64,000 bases of DNA from Acinetobacter sp. WCHA55 (GTDB taxonomy: Bacteria; Pseudomonadota; Gammaproteobacteria; Pseudomonadales; Moraxellaceae): the NCBI RefSeq assembly GCF_002165305.2, contig NZ_CP032286.1, forward strand, positions 2,232,001-2,296,000, in the 5' to 3' direction. The position numbers and the translations under genes were made by a program. Shown piece after piece: positions 10,799 through 19,452 of this stretch (position 1 is its first letter; the number at the start of each line of letters is the position of its first letter). The notes beneath the pieces were generated by a model, which saw only the letters and a program-made list of their open reading frames with translations, was not told where the DNA came from and did not search any database.

Positions 10799-11455
10799 AT
10801 GACAACCATACTGAAAACATCAACCACAGAAAATCCCATCAACGATCAACTGGAAAGGCCACATTGGGTCTGTCTCATCCTGCTTTGTTTAGCAGTGGCT
10901 TTGGCTTCAATCCACCCGCTTGAACTCAGCTCTTATATCTTGCATCAGGTCGGAACTGTGTTCATGCTAATTACGCTGATCATTTGTCTGTATAAACTCG
11001 GACTCAGCTTGATGAGTTTTGTGCTGTATATTGTTTTTTTGCTGATTCATATACTTGGCGCACACTATCTGTATTCTTATGTACCCTATAATGAATGGTC
11101 GATCCAATACTTAAACCTCGACCTCAACCAGAGTTTAGGTTGGACACGTAATATGTATGATCGCTTTGTACATTTAGCATACGGTCTACTGCTCTACCCA
11201 TTTTTCTATCGGGTATTTCAAGTCTGGTTACCGCAACTTTCAAAACTGACACTATTCCTTTTGGTGATTCAGTTTGTGATGGCAAGCAGTCTGATTTATG
11301 AATGGATTGAATGGCTGATTGCCATGGGACTCTCTCCAGAAGATGCTGAAAATTATAATGGCCAGCAAGGTGACATGTGGGATGCTCACAAAGATATGCT
11401 ATTAGCAACCATTGGCTCAATCACCACAGGCATCATTTACTTATTTAAAAGCTAA
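10799..11455 (+). CDS. DUF2238 inner-membrane protein (YjdF-like)
   Basis: 218 residues with about six hydrophobic segments. The family motifs are present: YDRFVHLAYGLLLYPFF, then IYEWIEWLIA, then NGQQGDMWDAHKDMLLATIG. These conserved acidic and His residues within membrane helices mark the DUF2238/YjdF family of unknown function. The gene has its own leader after the purB terminator and converges on the sutA-like gene. Confidence 0.85.
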   Translation: MTTILKTSTTENPINDQLERPHWVCLILLCLAVALASIHPLELSSYILHQVGTVFMLITLIICLYKLGLSLMSFVLYIVFLLIHILGAHYLYSYVPYNEWSIQYLNLDLNQSLGWTRNMYDRFVHLAYGLLLYPFFYRVFQVWLPQLSKLTLFLLVIQFVMASSLIYEWIEWLIAMGLSPEDAENYNGQQGDMWDAHKDMLLATIGSITTGIIYLFKS

Positions 11456-11542
11456 TCAACAGTTAGTCGAATAGAGGCAACTGATGACTGTACAAAATTG
11501 ATTGCACGTATTGTAATTGATGCACGAAACTTTAAGCAGACC

Positions 11543-11570
11543 ATAAAAAAACACCACGTTGGTGGTGTTT
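11543..11570 (-). terminator. terminator of the sutA-like gene
   Basis: AAACACCAC (11549) and GTGGTGTTT (11562) form a 9-bp stem with a 4-base loop. The long T run is on the minus-strand side, so it ends the sutA-like transcript. Confidence 0.85.
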
Positions 11571-11578
11571 TATAAACA

Positions 11579-11830
11579 TCAATCTTTTGCAGACTCATCT
11601 GCTGGCACTTCTGTGATACGACCACCACGTGCGAGAAAAGCAGCTACTTCATCTTCTAGCGCTTGGCGCTGTTTCAATTTCGCAGTCACAGTGAGTGTCT
11701 CAGCTTCGGCAACATCACCATCACTTGCTGCATTTTCAGAAGAATCTGATGCGCCCTTTTCAGCGGCTTGTGCTTCGTCCTCATCAACCGCTGAGTCTTC
11801 TACATCATCATAATCATTTGAATCAGTCAT
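11579..11830 (-). CDS. SutA-like RNA polymerase-binding small acidic protein
   Basis: 83 residues. The first half is a disordered run rich in Asp, Glu, Ser and Ala; the second half holds KLKQRQALEDEVAAFLARGG followed by RITEV. That half closely resembles Pseudomonas aeruginosa SutA (KQKERDALARAMEEFLARGG, then KVQEI), which binds RNA polymerase and raises transcription in slow-growing cells. Compared with SutA as I recall it, the basic C-terminal tail is missing here: the protein stops soon after the conserved helix. Function is inferred from this match; the shorter tail could change it. Confidence 0.72.
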   Translation of the reverse strand: MTDSNDYDDVEDSAVDEDEAQAAEKGASDSSENAASDGDVAEAETLTVTAKLKQRQALEDEVAAFLARGGRITEVPADESAKD

Positions 11831-12004
11831 CTTAATCTCCCCACAAATGACCTTTAAGGTTCCAATGTATTACTGGTTTTCAATTATGTTGAAATTTAAC
11901 AAGCTCTCAGCCTTTCGCATAGTCTTATTCAATAGAAAATCGTATCTTTTTAATCAAAATCGTAATCATATTTTACAACTGCCTAAAAAATAACACTTCC
12001 CGTC

Positions 12005-13249
12005 TTAGACAGCATAACGCGTCTCTTTGAGCAACCCTAAACCATTGGCCTGTGTCATAAAAGCATCTTTTAATACAGGTAATTTTTCAACCTGTTTCAA
12101 ACCAAAGTTTCGCGCCCACACCATGGGAAAAAGTTGTGTAGTTTCCATCCAACCAATCGCAGACATGCTATGCATCATGGCATCATTTTGTCCTTTACGG
12201 CGGTGTTCATAACGCTTCAATGTTTGCTCATTTGCCCATACGCCACGTGCTAGATCATGTAGTAATGCATCACAGAGTACAGCAGCATCCAAACAGCCAA
12301 TATTGACCCCTTGCCCCGCCAGCGGATGAATCACGTGTGCGGCATCGCCAATTAGGGCCAAACCCGCTTTAACATATTGTTGTGCAGCACGTGCTTTGAG
12401 GGGGAAAGTAGCACGCGGTGTCGCTTCCAACACTTCGCCTAACATGTGGTGACTTTCTCGCGTTAACAGCTCGGTAAATTCAGCATCTGAAAGTGCAGCA
12501 TATTCATCTGCATAGTCATCAGGTAAAGTCCATACGATCGACTGCCAATGTCCTGCTTGCTCTGGTTTTAAACTCGCCATCGGTAAAAATGCCAAAGGGC
12601 CAGTTTCTAAGAAAATCTGACGCGCAACATATTGATGTGGCTGTGCCGTCCGAATGGCGCAACTCAAACCCGCTTGTTTGTAGTCGAGTACATCAATATC
12701 AATAAATGCTTGCTCTCGTACAAAAGAGTTTGCACCATCTGCGCCAATCACCAGTTTGGTTTTTAGCACTGTGCCATCGGCTAAATGGATATACCATAAC
12801 CCAACACCTTCTTCGACACGGGCAACTTTAACTTGGGTGCGGTAATCATTGAGTACATTAAGCATCTGCTGTTGAATCGCTAAATTGAGCAAACTTGGCT
12901 CAACCATAGAACCGAGAGCTTGTTCGCCTTGCGGTTCCTGCTGGGACGCATGACCAAAGTTAATTTCACCATAGCCATTTTTATTCCATACCTGCATGCC
13001 ACTATAGGGCATCTGGCGGGCAATTTTATCCCAAACATCAATGGTTTTAAGCAAATGTATCGTTGCTTGACTGAGTGCCAAAACACGTGGGTTGGCAATG
13101 CTTAGCGTTTTTTGTTCATCTAAAATAGGCGCAGCATCTAGTACTGTCGCTTGCACACCACCCTGTGCTAAAAGTAAGGCAGTCAGTCCGCCAACTAAAC
13201 CACCACCGATGATCACCACATCTAAAATATCAGCTTGAACTTGGCTCAT
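12005..13249 (-). CDS. UbiH/UbiI/UbiF-family FAD-dependent ubiquinone hydroxylase
   Basis: 414 residues. It has an N-terminal Rossmann FAD motif (VVIIGGGLVGG), a DG motif (VIGADGANSFVR), and the second FAD motif LIGDAAHVIHPLAGQG. The GD form of that motif suits the UbiI/VisC or UbiF branch. The start overlaps the ubiH stop by four bases (ATGA), so the two are co-translated. It acts at the membrane on a polyprenylphenol ring; whether C5 or C6 is hydroxylated is not decided by the sequence. Position matches visC/ubiI in E. coli. Confidence 0.88.
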   Translation of the reverse strand: MSQVQADILDVVIIGGGLVGGLTALLLAQGGVQATVLDAAPILDEQKTLSIANPRVLALSQATIHLLKTIDVWDKIARQMPYSGMQVWNKNGYGEINFGHASQQEPQGEQALGSMVEPSLLNLAIQQQMLNVLNDYRTQVKVARVEEGVGLWYIHLADGTVLKTKLVIGADGANSFVREQAFIDIDVLDYKQAGLSCAIRTAQPHQYVARQIFLETGPLAFLPMASLKPEQAGHWQSIVWTLPDDYADEYAALSDAEFTELLTRESHHMLGEVLEATPRATFPLKARAAQQYVKAGLALIGDAAHVIHPLAGQGVNIGCLDAAVLCDALLHDLARGVWANEQTLKRYEHRRKGQNDAMMHSMSAIGWMETTQLFPMVWARNFGLKQVEKLPVLKDAFMTQANGLGLLKETRYAV

Positions 13250-14454
13250 GCTTTTAGCCCCATGGCATAGTTAGCTACTAGCGGTTTAATGCCTGGAATT
13301 GTATCAAATGCGACCAGCCCTGTGTTTCGAATAAATTTTAAGATCGGGTTGCTGTTGCTAAAACCACGCACTACAGAGTCGCAGAACTTAATTACACGCT
13401 GTTGGTCAGTCAAACGTGAAGCCTCATAGGATTGCAACATCGTTGCATCGCCCAAGTCAGCATTTTGTGCAATTTGCTCCGTTAAATAACGTACCAAAAC
13501 GTGTGCATCACGCATACACAGGTTAAAACCTTGCCCTGCAACAGGGTGAATCGTATGCGCAGCATTGCCCATCAACACCACTCGTCCTACGGCCTGCTTT
13601 TCTGCTAGTACTTGTGACAATGGAAAACTAAAACGCTTACCTGTTTTCTGGAATTTACCTGCACGGTCGCCATAAGTTTCTTGTAAGGCATCTAAGAAGT
13701 GTTGGTCATTTTCATCACCCAACCATTCCCCTTCAGTACCCTTTTGCACAGGCCAAACCACGGAACGACGGTATTCACCCGGAAGTGGTAACAGTGCCAA
13801 TGGCCCTAAACTACTAAAACGCTCGAAACCCACATGGTGGTGAGGTTTTGAGGTCTGTACTGTGGTCACAATAGCGACTTGGTCATAGTCATGTTCCGAA
13901 GCGCCAATTCCTAAAGCTTTACGGCAGAATGAATCACGTCCATCTGCTGCAATAACAAGTTTTGCTTGCAGTGACAGTTCTTCTTCTCCACGGTTTGCTT
14001 CGATGAATGCCAAATCAGCATCTTGCGTCAGTTTGGTGACTTTTACGCCATCAATCAACTCAATGAGTGGCTGTTTTTGAACTTCTGTCAGTAGGACACG
14101 ACCGAGCCATGCATTCTCGATAACCTGCCCGAAGCTTTCGACTTTTTCTTGTTCTGCTTTAAGTCGAGCCTTACCAAAGCTACCTTGTTCAGTGATATTT
14201 ACTTCTAGAATAGGTGTTGCATGTTCTTGTAAAGCGCTCCATAAACCTAATTCTTGGTAAATCTGAACTGTACGACGAGACAGTGCGCTGTTTCGTGCAT
14301 CAAAACTAGAGTGGTATGGCGCAAGGTTTACATCATCATAATTTGGGTATTTGATCGCCTCTAAAAGCTTCACCGCAATGTTTTGTTTGGCTAACATCAA
14401 CGCCAGACTGAGTCCGACCATACCACCACCGACAATGATGACTTCTTGTTGCAT
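13246..14454 (-). CDS. ubiH: 2-octaprenyl-6-methoxyphenol hydroxylase UbiH
   Basis: 402 residues. It has the FAD-binding GGGMVG motif near residue 8, AADGRDSFCR, and VLMGNAAHTIHPVAGQGFN. The GNAAH form is characteristic of UbiH. It introduces a ring hydroxyl in ubiquinone synthesis. In related genomes the order is ygfB-pepP-ubiH-ubiI on one strand. Here pepP and ubiH are separated by an IS element and a gene fragment, so ubiH-ubiI must use a local promoter in the 150 bases upstream. Confidence 0.92.
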   Translation of the reverse strand: MQQEVIIVGGGMVGLSLALMLAKQNIAVKLLEAIKYPNYDDVNLAPYHSSFDARNSALSRRTVQIYQELGLWSALQEHATPILEVNITEQGSFGKARLKAEQEKVESFGQVIENAWLGRVLLTEVQKQPLIELIDGVKVTKLTQDADLAFIEANRGEEELSLQAKLVIAADGRDSFCRKALGIGASEHDYDQVAIVTTVQTSKPHHHVGFERFSSLGPLALLPLPGEYRRSVVWPVQKGTEGEWLGDENDQHFLDALQETYGDRAGKFQKTGKRFSFPLSQVLAEKQAVGRVVLMGNAAHTIHPVAGQGFNLCMRDAHVLVRYLTEQIAQNADLGDATMLQSYEASRLTDQQRVIKFCDSVVRGFSNSNPILKFIRNTGLVAFDTIPGIKPLVANYAMGLKA

Positions 14455-14606
14455 GCTTGTATCCTTTGTTATGGCGTATTCAAAGTCTAAAACTTCAAAA
14501 TACCTATAAGTTTTAATGGATTTTATATTACATGAAAGCGTTTCATTTTTATAATGAAATGAATGTTTTTACGTACTATCAAGGTAAAGTAAAATCACCA
14601 TCTCAC

Positions 14607-15645
14607 GGCTTTGTTGCACAAAGCTGTTCTTAAGGGCTTCTTCAGCAATATAATTTCCAAATGAAGAAGCCTACACACAAAATCTACCGCACAACCAATT
14701 GGCCCGCATATAACCGAGCTCTCATTAATCGTGGGAATATTGCCATTTGGTTCGATCCAAAAACACAATGGTATGCAGAACCTCAAGGCAAACAAGGTCG
14801 AAGTCAAACCTACTCCGACATAGCGATTCAATGCTGTTTGATGATCAAATCTCTATTTAGACTTACTTTACGCATGGTCACTGGCTTTGTTCAAAGCTTA
14901 ATTAAACTTTGTGGATTAGATTGGACAGCACCAGATTACAGTACGCTTTGTAGAAGACAAAAGCATATTGATATTGCAATTAGTTATCAGAAAAACAGTG
15001 ATGGGCTTCATCTACTCGTAGACTCTACTGGCTTAAAGTTTTTGGGCGAAGGTGAATGGAAACGTAAAAAGCATCAGTCTGAATATCGTCGCCAATGGTG
15101 TAAACTTCATATTGGTATAGATGCTAGAACCCTGCAAATACGAGCCGTTCAGCTCACGACCAACAATGTAAGTGATTCACAGGTGCTTGGGGATTTACTC
15201 AATCAGATTCCATTGGATGAGCAGATTGACTCCGTATATACCGATGGCGCTTATGACACCAAGCAATGCCGACAGGTCATTGCAGATCGGCAAGCACATG
15301 CAGTGATTCCACCTAGAAAAAATGCCAAGCCTTGGAAAGATAAAAAAGTTCATTCGCTAGAGCGAAATGAATTACTTCGCACTGTTAAACGTTTAGGCAG
15401 GACACTATGGAAAAAATGGTCGGGCTACCATCAGCGAAGTCTGGTTGAAACCAAGATGCACTGCATCAAATTATTAGGCGATAAACTCAGTGCTAGGAAC
15501 TTTCAAAGCCAAGTCAACGAGGTACATGCTCGTATAGCCATTTTAAATAGATTTACAGAATTAGGCCGACCTCATACCCAAGTTGTCACTTAAATTTGAG
15601 CAACTTAGGAAAGCTCTATCTTTAAGGGCTTTATGCAACAAAGCC
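14607..15645 (+). mobile_element. IS5-family (IS903-like) insertion sequence, apparently intact
   Basis: 1,039 bp with terminal inverted repeats GGCTTTGTTGCACAAAGC on the left and the same with one change (GGCTTTGTTGCATAAAGC) on the right. The single transposase gene is complete. The 9 bases on each side (CCATCTCAC and CGTCACAAT) do not match. So no target-site duplication is visible, suggesting deletion or recombination after insertion. The right end abuts a truncated GGDEF gene. Confidence 0.9.
14661..15593 (+). CDS. IS5-family transposase, full length
   Basis: 310 residues. The DDE catalytic residues are visible: Asp in LLVDSTGLKF, Asp in YTDGAYD, and Glu in YHQRSLVETKMHCIKLLG (the Y-R-E-K signature). 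Sequence and length match the IS903 group. It catalyses movement of the surrounding element and probably acts also on its degenerate relative at 19453. Confidence 0.93.
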   Translation: MKKPTHKIYRTTNWPAYNRALINRGNIAIWFDPKTQWYAEPQGKQGRSQTYSDIAIQCCLMIKSLFRLTLRMVTGFVQSLIKLCGLDWTAPDYSTLCRRQKHIDIAISYQKNSDGLHLLVDSTGLKFLGEGEWKRKKHQSEYRRQWCKLHIGIDARTLQIRAVQLTTNNVSDSQVLGDLLNQIPLDEQIDSVYTDGAYDTKQCRQVIADRQAHAVIPPRKNAKPWKDKKVHSLERNELLRTVKRLGRTLWKKWSGYHQRSLVETKMHCIKLLGDKLSARNFQSQVNEVHARIAILNRFTELGRPHTQVVT

Positions 15646-16063
15646 CGTCACAATAGAAAAAAAAATAAGTACGAACAATATTTTTTCTATTTTACTTATC
15701 GATATAGACTTTTTTAAAAGAGTAAATGATACATATGGTCATGAGCAAGGCGATTTAGTTCTAAAATATGTTGCGGAGATTATGCAAAAAAATTTTAGAA
15801 AAAATGATGTGTGCTGCCGTTATGGTGGGGAAGAGTTTATTGTTCTTATATCAAACGTGAGTAAAAATGAGGCCTATCAAAGTGCTGAACGCTTTAGACA
15901 AGCCATAGAACAACAATTCATAGAAAACGTAGGACACATTACTGTTTCTATAGGTATAGCTGAGTGGCCAAAAAGTTCTAAAGATATATCAGAGGTCTTC
16001 AGGATTGCAGATAAGTATCTTTATGAAGCTAAAAACAGTGGTAGAAACTGTATAAGGTACTAA
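15646..16063 (+). pseudogene. diguanylate cyclase (GGDEF) gene beheaded by the IS
   Basis: The frame entering from the IS edge reads IFSILLIDIDFFKRVNDTYG and HEQGD, then CCRYGGEEFIVLIS at about 15815. It continues to a normal GGDEF C-terminus with ADKYLYEAKNSGRN. The active-site loop GGEEF is intact, so the catalytic domain is nearly whole. The sensory N-terminus and start are missing, replaced by the IS. An ATG at 15782 exists but would remove the substrate-binding part of the domain. Its native promoter is gone; read-out from the IS is possible but not shown. Confidence 0.82.
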
Positions 16064-16113
16064 TTTACAGGCTTAATATTTTAAACAAAACCTCAAATAC
16101 AAAATGTAAATAT

Positions 16114-16143
16114 AAAAAAGCCGATCAAATGATCGGCTTTTTT
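16114..16143. terminator. bidirectional terminator between the GGDEF fragment and pepP
   Basis: AAAAAAGCCGATC (16114) and GATCGGCTTTTTT (16131) form a perfect 13-bp stem with a 4-base loop. It can end transcripts from both convergent genes. Confidence 0.9.
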
Positions 16144-16159
16144 AAAATTTAAATCACGC

Positions 16160-17482
16160 TTACTGCCCCATTAAGGCTTCAATATCTTCAACTGATTTCA
16201 CCACAGCTTTGGTTAAAACCAGTGGACCATTGGCTGTCGCAACGACATCATCTTCAATACGAATACCGATACCACGCCATTTTGCGTCCACGGTTTCATC
16301 ATCAGGCGCAATGTACAAACCAGGTTCAACTGTCACCACCATACCTGCTTCATAGGCACGCCACACACCTTCTTGTTTATATGAACCCACATCGTGCACG
16401 TCCATCCCTAGCCAGTGGCCTGTCCCGTGCATGTAGAACTGACGGAAACTTTCCTTTTGGATAATCTCTTCAATATCACCCTGCATAATGCCCAAATCAA
16501 GCAGACCTTGAACTAAGATGCGCACAGCAACATTATGTGGTTCTTTATACGAGTTTCCTATACGCACTGCATCAATTGCAGCAATTTGTGCATCAAGGAC
16601 TACATTATAAAGTGCTTTTTGCTCAGGGCTGAACTTTCCGTTGACGGGAAAAGTACGGGTAATGTCTGAAGCATAGTATTCATATTCACATGCTGCGTCG
16701 ATTAAGACCAAATCACCATCTTTTAGCTCTTTATTGTTCTCTACATAGTGCAGAATGCAAGCATTTTCACCACCACCAACAATGCTGTTATACGACGGCA
16801 CGCAGCCATTTTGACCAAATACATAATTCAGTTCAGCTTCTAGAGCATATTCCATCATGCCTGGCTTAACGGTTTGCATGGCACGAGTATGAGCTTGTGC
16901 AGAAATATCAGAAGCTGTTTGCATCAATGCAATTTCTTGTTCTGATTTAAACAAACGCATTTCATCTAAAATGCGGTCTAGCTGAATGACTTGCGCAGGT
17001 GCAGCAGTCCCACGACGTGACTCACCGTTAGCAGTCGTGATCCATTTTGCTACACGCGCATCAAATTCAGGTTGTTGCCCAATGCGATAGAATAATTTTT
17101 CTTTGCTTAAAAGTTTTTCAATGATTTCTTCATCTAACAAATCTATCGCATAGGCTTCATCAGCTTCATAGTCTTCTACCGCACCATCTACACCTGCACG
17201 ATAACCATTCCAGATTTCCATCTCACGGTCACGTTCACGGCAGAACAAACTGTAGCTATAACCATCTTCATCGTCTTCGGCAAAAGTTTCAATGACCGCC
17301 ACGGCTTCAGGCTCAGCAAAACCTGTCAGGTAAAAAAAGCTACTATCTGTACGGTATTTATAATCTGCATCACGATTACGCATCGCCACCGGGCTAGTTG
17401 CGATAATGGCAATACTATTCGGACCCATTTGTTCAGCCAAACGGTCACGGCGTTCCTGAAAATCCACTTGCGTTAGTTTCAT
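16160..17482 (-). CDS. pepP: Xaa-Pro aminopeptidase P
   Basis: 440 residues, M24B family. It removes an N-terminal residue preceding proline, using two metal ions in the cytoplasm. Metal ligands are visible: Asp in LIDAACEYEYYASDITR, His in FYMHGTGHWLGMDVHD, Glu in VTVEPGLYI and Glu in GIRIEDDVV. Length equals that of E. coli PepP. It lies 80 bases after the ygfB-like gene, with which it is probably transcribed. A terminator now ends the unit before the IS, so it is cut off from ubiH. Confidence 0.95.
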   Translation of the reverse strand: MKLTQVDFQERRDRLAEQMGPNSIAIIATSPVAMRNRDADYKYRTDSSFFYLTGFAEPEAVAVIETFAEDDEDGYSYSLFCRERDREMEIWNGYRAGVDGAVEDYEADEAYAIDLLDEEIIEKLLSKEKLFYRIGQQPEFDARVAKWITTANGESRRGTAAPAQVIQLDRILDEMRLFKSEQEIALMQTASDISAQAHTRAMQTVKPGMMEYALEAELNYVFGQNGCVPSYNSIVGGGENACILHYVENNKELKDGDLVLIDAACEYEYYASDITRTFPVNGKFSPEQKALYNVVLDAQIAAIDAVRIGNSYKEPHNVAVRILVQGLLDLGIMQGDIEEIIQKESFRQFYMHGTGHWLGMDVHDVGSYKQEGVWRAYEAGMVVTVEPGLYIAPDDETVDAKWRGIGIRIEDDVVATANGPLVLTKAVVKSVEDIEALMGQ

Positions 17483-17562
17483 GTTTGATCTGTCTTTTTT
17501 ATACCAAAGAATAAAAGTGCCACGCGCACCCTATCTTGTACGCGCAGCAAGTCTTATGCCAA

Positions 17563-18195
17563 TTAGCTTGGGCGATGCGGTGTAAACATTTCTACAACAT
17601 TGTTCGCTTCTGTTACAGAACGATCGATTTGTTGCTTATTATGAAAGTGTTTAAGCAGAGAACTTTCCTCTACCGCAATCTTTTTGCGACCGACAGATAA
17701 GCTCACAGGAATTAAACGAACAAACTCATATAACTCTTGATAGCTCTCCTCACCTTCTTCATCGTCATCAGTTTCTTCAAACTCAACTGCTGCCACATCT
17801 TGTAAATGTTCGATCAGTTCCATTTCATCTGGACGAATATGACCTGACGCCAAACCAAAGCCTAACACTACGCCTGCGCACCAATCCGCCAAAGCTTGTA
17901 CACGCTCTGCGAGTGTATGAGTGTCATCGGGAAGTAATGGTAAATAGTCCAATTCGTCTTCAGAAAGTGCATGTGCGACATCCTCAGCTTCATCGGCTAA
18001 CAAAGCTAAAGCTTCTTCGCTTAACTCTGGAATCTCTAAAGTCGCTAAGATATGTTGCCACTCTTCACGGCTAGGCGCCTGAGTTACACAAATGATACCT
18101 GTGAGTAAACCATGTAACTCACTTGGGCTAGAAATCTCTTCAATTTTAGAAAAATTTGGCTGCCATTCTGACCAACCTGAAATATCGTCTTGCAT
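17563..18195 (-). CDS. UPF0149/YgfB-family protein
   Basis: About 210 residues from the ATG at 18195 (a TTG at 18207 is also in frame). The all-helical, acidic UPF0149 pattern is visible, including LHGLLTGIICV, DWCAGVVLGFGLASG and YQELYEFVRLIPVS. E. coli YgfB lies at the same place upstream of pepP. The family has been linked to AmpDh3 and beta-lactam tolerance in Pseudomonas, but its biochemical role is not firm. It is divergent from the coiled-coil/zapA pair. Confidence 0.88.
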   Translation of the reverse strand: MQDDISGWSEWQPNFSKIEEISSPSELHGLLTGIICVTQAPSREEWQHILATLEIPELSEEALALLADEAEDVAHALSEDELDYLPLLPDDTHTLAERVQALADWCAGVVLGFGLASGHIRPDEMELIEHLQDVAAVEFEETDDDEEGEESYQELYEFVRLIPVSLSVGRKKIAVEESSLLKHFHNKQQIDRSVTEANNVVEMFTPHRPS

Positions 18196-18259
18196 TCGTT
18201 TATCCAATCTCTATACTTCTTATATATTACCTTTGTTTGCAGTACTGTGCGACCACGAT

Positions 18260-18811
18260 ATGTTAGAAGAATTACAGCGTCTACAGGCGCATATTGGCGT
18301 TTTAAAAACGCGACTTGCTCATTTTGAAAGTGAAAATAGCACTTTAAATGCAGCCAAACGGGATGCTGAAGAACAGCACCGTTCTCAAGTTGTGCAAAAA
18401 AATGGCTTAATTACCCAGAAACAAGAACAAATTGATGATTTAACTGAGCAATTAAGCAACGCTCAGACCCAATATCAACACTTGAATACTGATGCGACTG
18501 CCTTGGCCGATCGTTATAGCCGTTTGGAAAAAAGTTGTACGGATTTAAAAAATCGCTTTCAGGAAATCTTGGCTGAACGTAATGAATTACGTGCAATTAA
18601 AGAAAAAATGAACAATGATCAGCGTCAAGCTCAGCAAGAAATCCAAGCACTTCAGAAAGAACGTGAAAGATTGTTACAAAAAAATGAACATGCCAAAGCT
18701 AAAGTCGAAGCCATCATCCAACGTTTAGCTATTTTAGGTACAGAGCAAGACCATCACGCGCAAGAAATTCAGCAACTTGCCCATCCGACAGAAGCTGGTG
18801 AGGAAGTTTAA
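18260..18811 (+). CDS. coiled-coil protein upstream of zapA
   Basis: 183 residues from the ATG at 18260. Nearly the whole chain is heptad-like, rich in Gln, Glu, Lys and Leu (LEELQRLQAHIGVLKTRLAH onward). It ends two bases before the zapA start, so the two are coupled. Pseudomonads have a short coiled-coil protein (TIGR02449 type) in the same position; this one is much longer. A role in Z-ring assembly with ZapA is inferred from position and coiled-coil form only. Longer in-frame starts back to 18092 would overlap the divergent gene and are unlikely. Confidence 0.75.
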   Translation: MLEELQRLQAHIGVLKTRLAHFESENSTLNAAKRDAEEQHRSQVVQKNGLITQKQEQIDDLTEQLSNAQTQYQHLNTDATALADRYSRLEKSCTDLKNRFQEILAERNELRAIKEKMNNDQRQAQQEIQALQKERERLLQKNEHAKAKVEAIIQRLAILGTEQDHHAQEIQQLAHPTEAGEEV

Positions 18812-18813
18812 TC

Positions 18814-19098
18814 ATGAGTGAACAAATTACTGTTGAATTACGTGTCTTAGGTCATAGTTTTCGTTTAGTCACAACAGAAAAAGAGAAAGCTGACCTTGAA
18901 CGTGCAGCGTTACTTTTAAATGATAAATATGATGAATTTCGTCGTAAAGCACCACGTGTAGAACCTAGTAAAATCATCATTATGGTGGCGCTTGAGTTAA
19001 TGCAAGAAGTTCTGTCTATGAATAAAACGCTACAAGAATATGCACATGCAGAACGATTACTGGCAAATATCATCGATGACGTTGCGGAACTTGTTTAA
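18814..19098 (+). CDS. zapA: cell division protein ZapA
   Basis: 94 residues. ZapA pattern: beta-rich N-terminus (ITVELRVLGHSFRLVTTEKE), then the helix LERAALLLNDKYDEFRRKAP and a C-terminal coiled coil. It bundles FtsZ filaments at the division site. The neighbour 100 bases downstream is the 6S RNA gene, the classical zapA-ssrS arrangement. Confidence 0.92.
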   Translation: MSEQITVELRVLGHSFRLVTTEKEKADLERAALLLNDKYDEFRRKAPRVEPSKIIIMVALELMQEVLSMNKTLQEYAHAERLLANIIDDVAELV

Positions 19099-19165
19099 AC
19101 TCGACTTAATTGAATAAAGTATCAACACTTACCCTAGTTGTTTACAGTTCGTAGCGGTGTATGAG

Positions 19166-19193
19166 TTGCGATAAGCGTGAGATTCGTTATACT
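19166..19193 (+). promoter_or_regulatory. sigma70-type promoter of ssrS
   Basis: TTGCGA at 19166 and TATACT at 19188, spaced by 16 bases, lie just upstream of the inferred 6S RNA 5' end. Confidence 0.6.
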
Positions 19194-19198
19194 TAAGG

Positions 19199-19384
19199 CA
19201 ACTCTGAGGTGTTCGCCAGCGGGTCTATTCCCCTGCCGATACTTAAACTTATGGATGTGTTCTGTATATTTAGAGTGTATGCCCACTTTCATGTGGGAAA
19301 CCCAGCAAGTATACGTCGCGTCCACCTTGAACTCATCGGGTTCAGGGTAACGACACATGCAGCGGCATCATCGGAGTGCTTTAT
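19199..19384 (+). ncRNA. ssrS: 6S RNA
   Basis: About 186 nt. The 5' strand ACTCTGAGGTGTTCGCCAGC and the 3' strand containing CCTTGAACTCATCGGGTTCA and GCAGCGGCATCATCGGAG correspond to the conserved arms of E. coli 6S RNA. They pair at the ends to close the long hairpin. It binds the sigma70 RNA polymerase holoenzyme and mimics an open promoter. It follows zapA as in E. coli and Pseudomonas, but its usual partner ygfA is not next to it. Ends are estimates. Confidence 0.92.
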
Positions 19385-19386
19385 TT
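19329..19386 (+). repeat. left direct repeat (attL) within ssrS
   Basis: 58 bp beginning GAACTCATCGGGTTCAGGG and ending GGAGTGCTTTATTT, identical base for base to 37740-37797. It covers the 3' half-arm of the 6S RNA, so integration leaves the RNA intact. Confidence 0.9.
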
Positions 19387-19452
19387 TCATAAATAACAAT
19401 AACTCACAGTAAAACACACTTCTCAACCTGTTTATTCAAATTCACATAAATC

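Noticed and set aside
14598..15654. 9-bp target duplication around the first IS5-family element
   Set aside because: The flanking nonamers are different sequences; no duplication.
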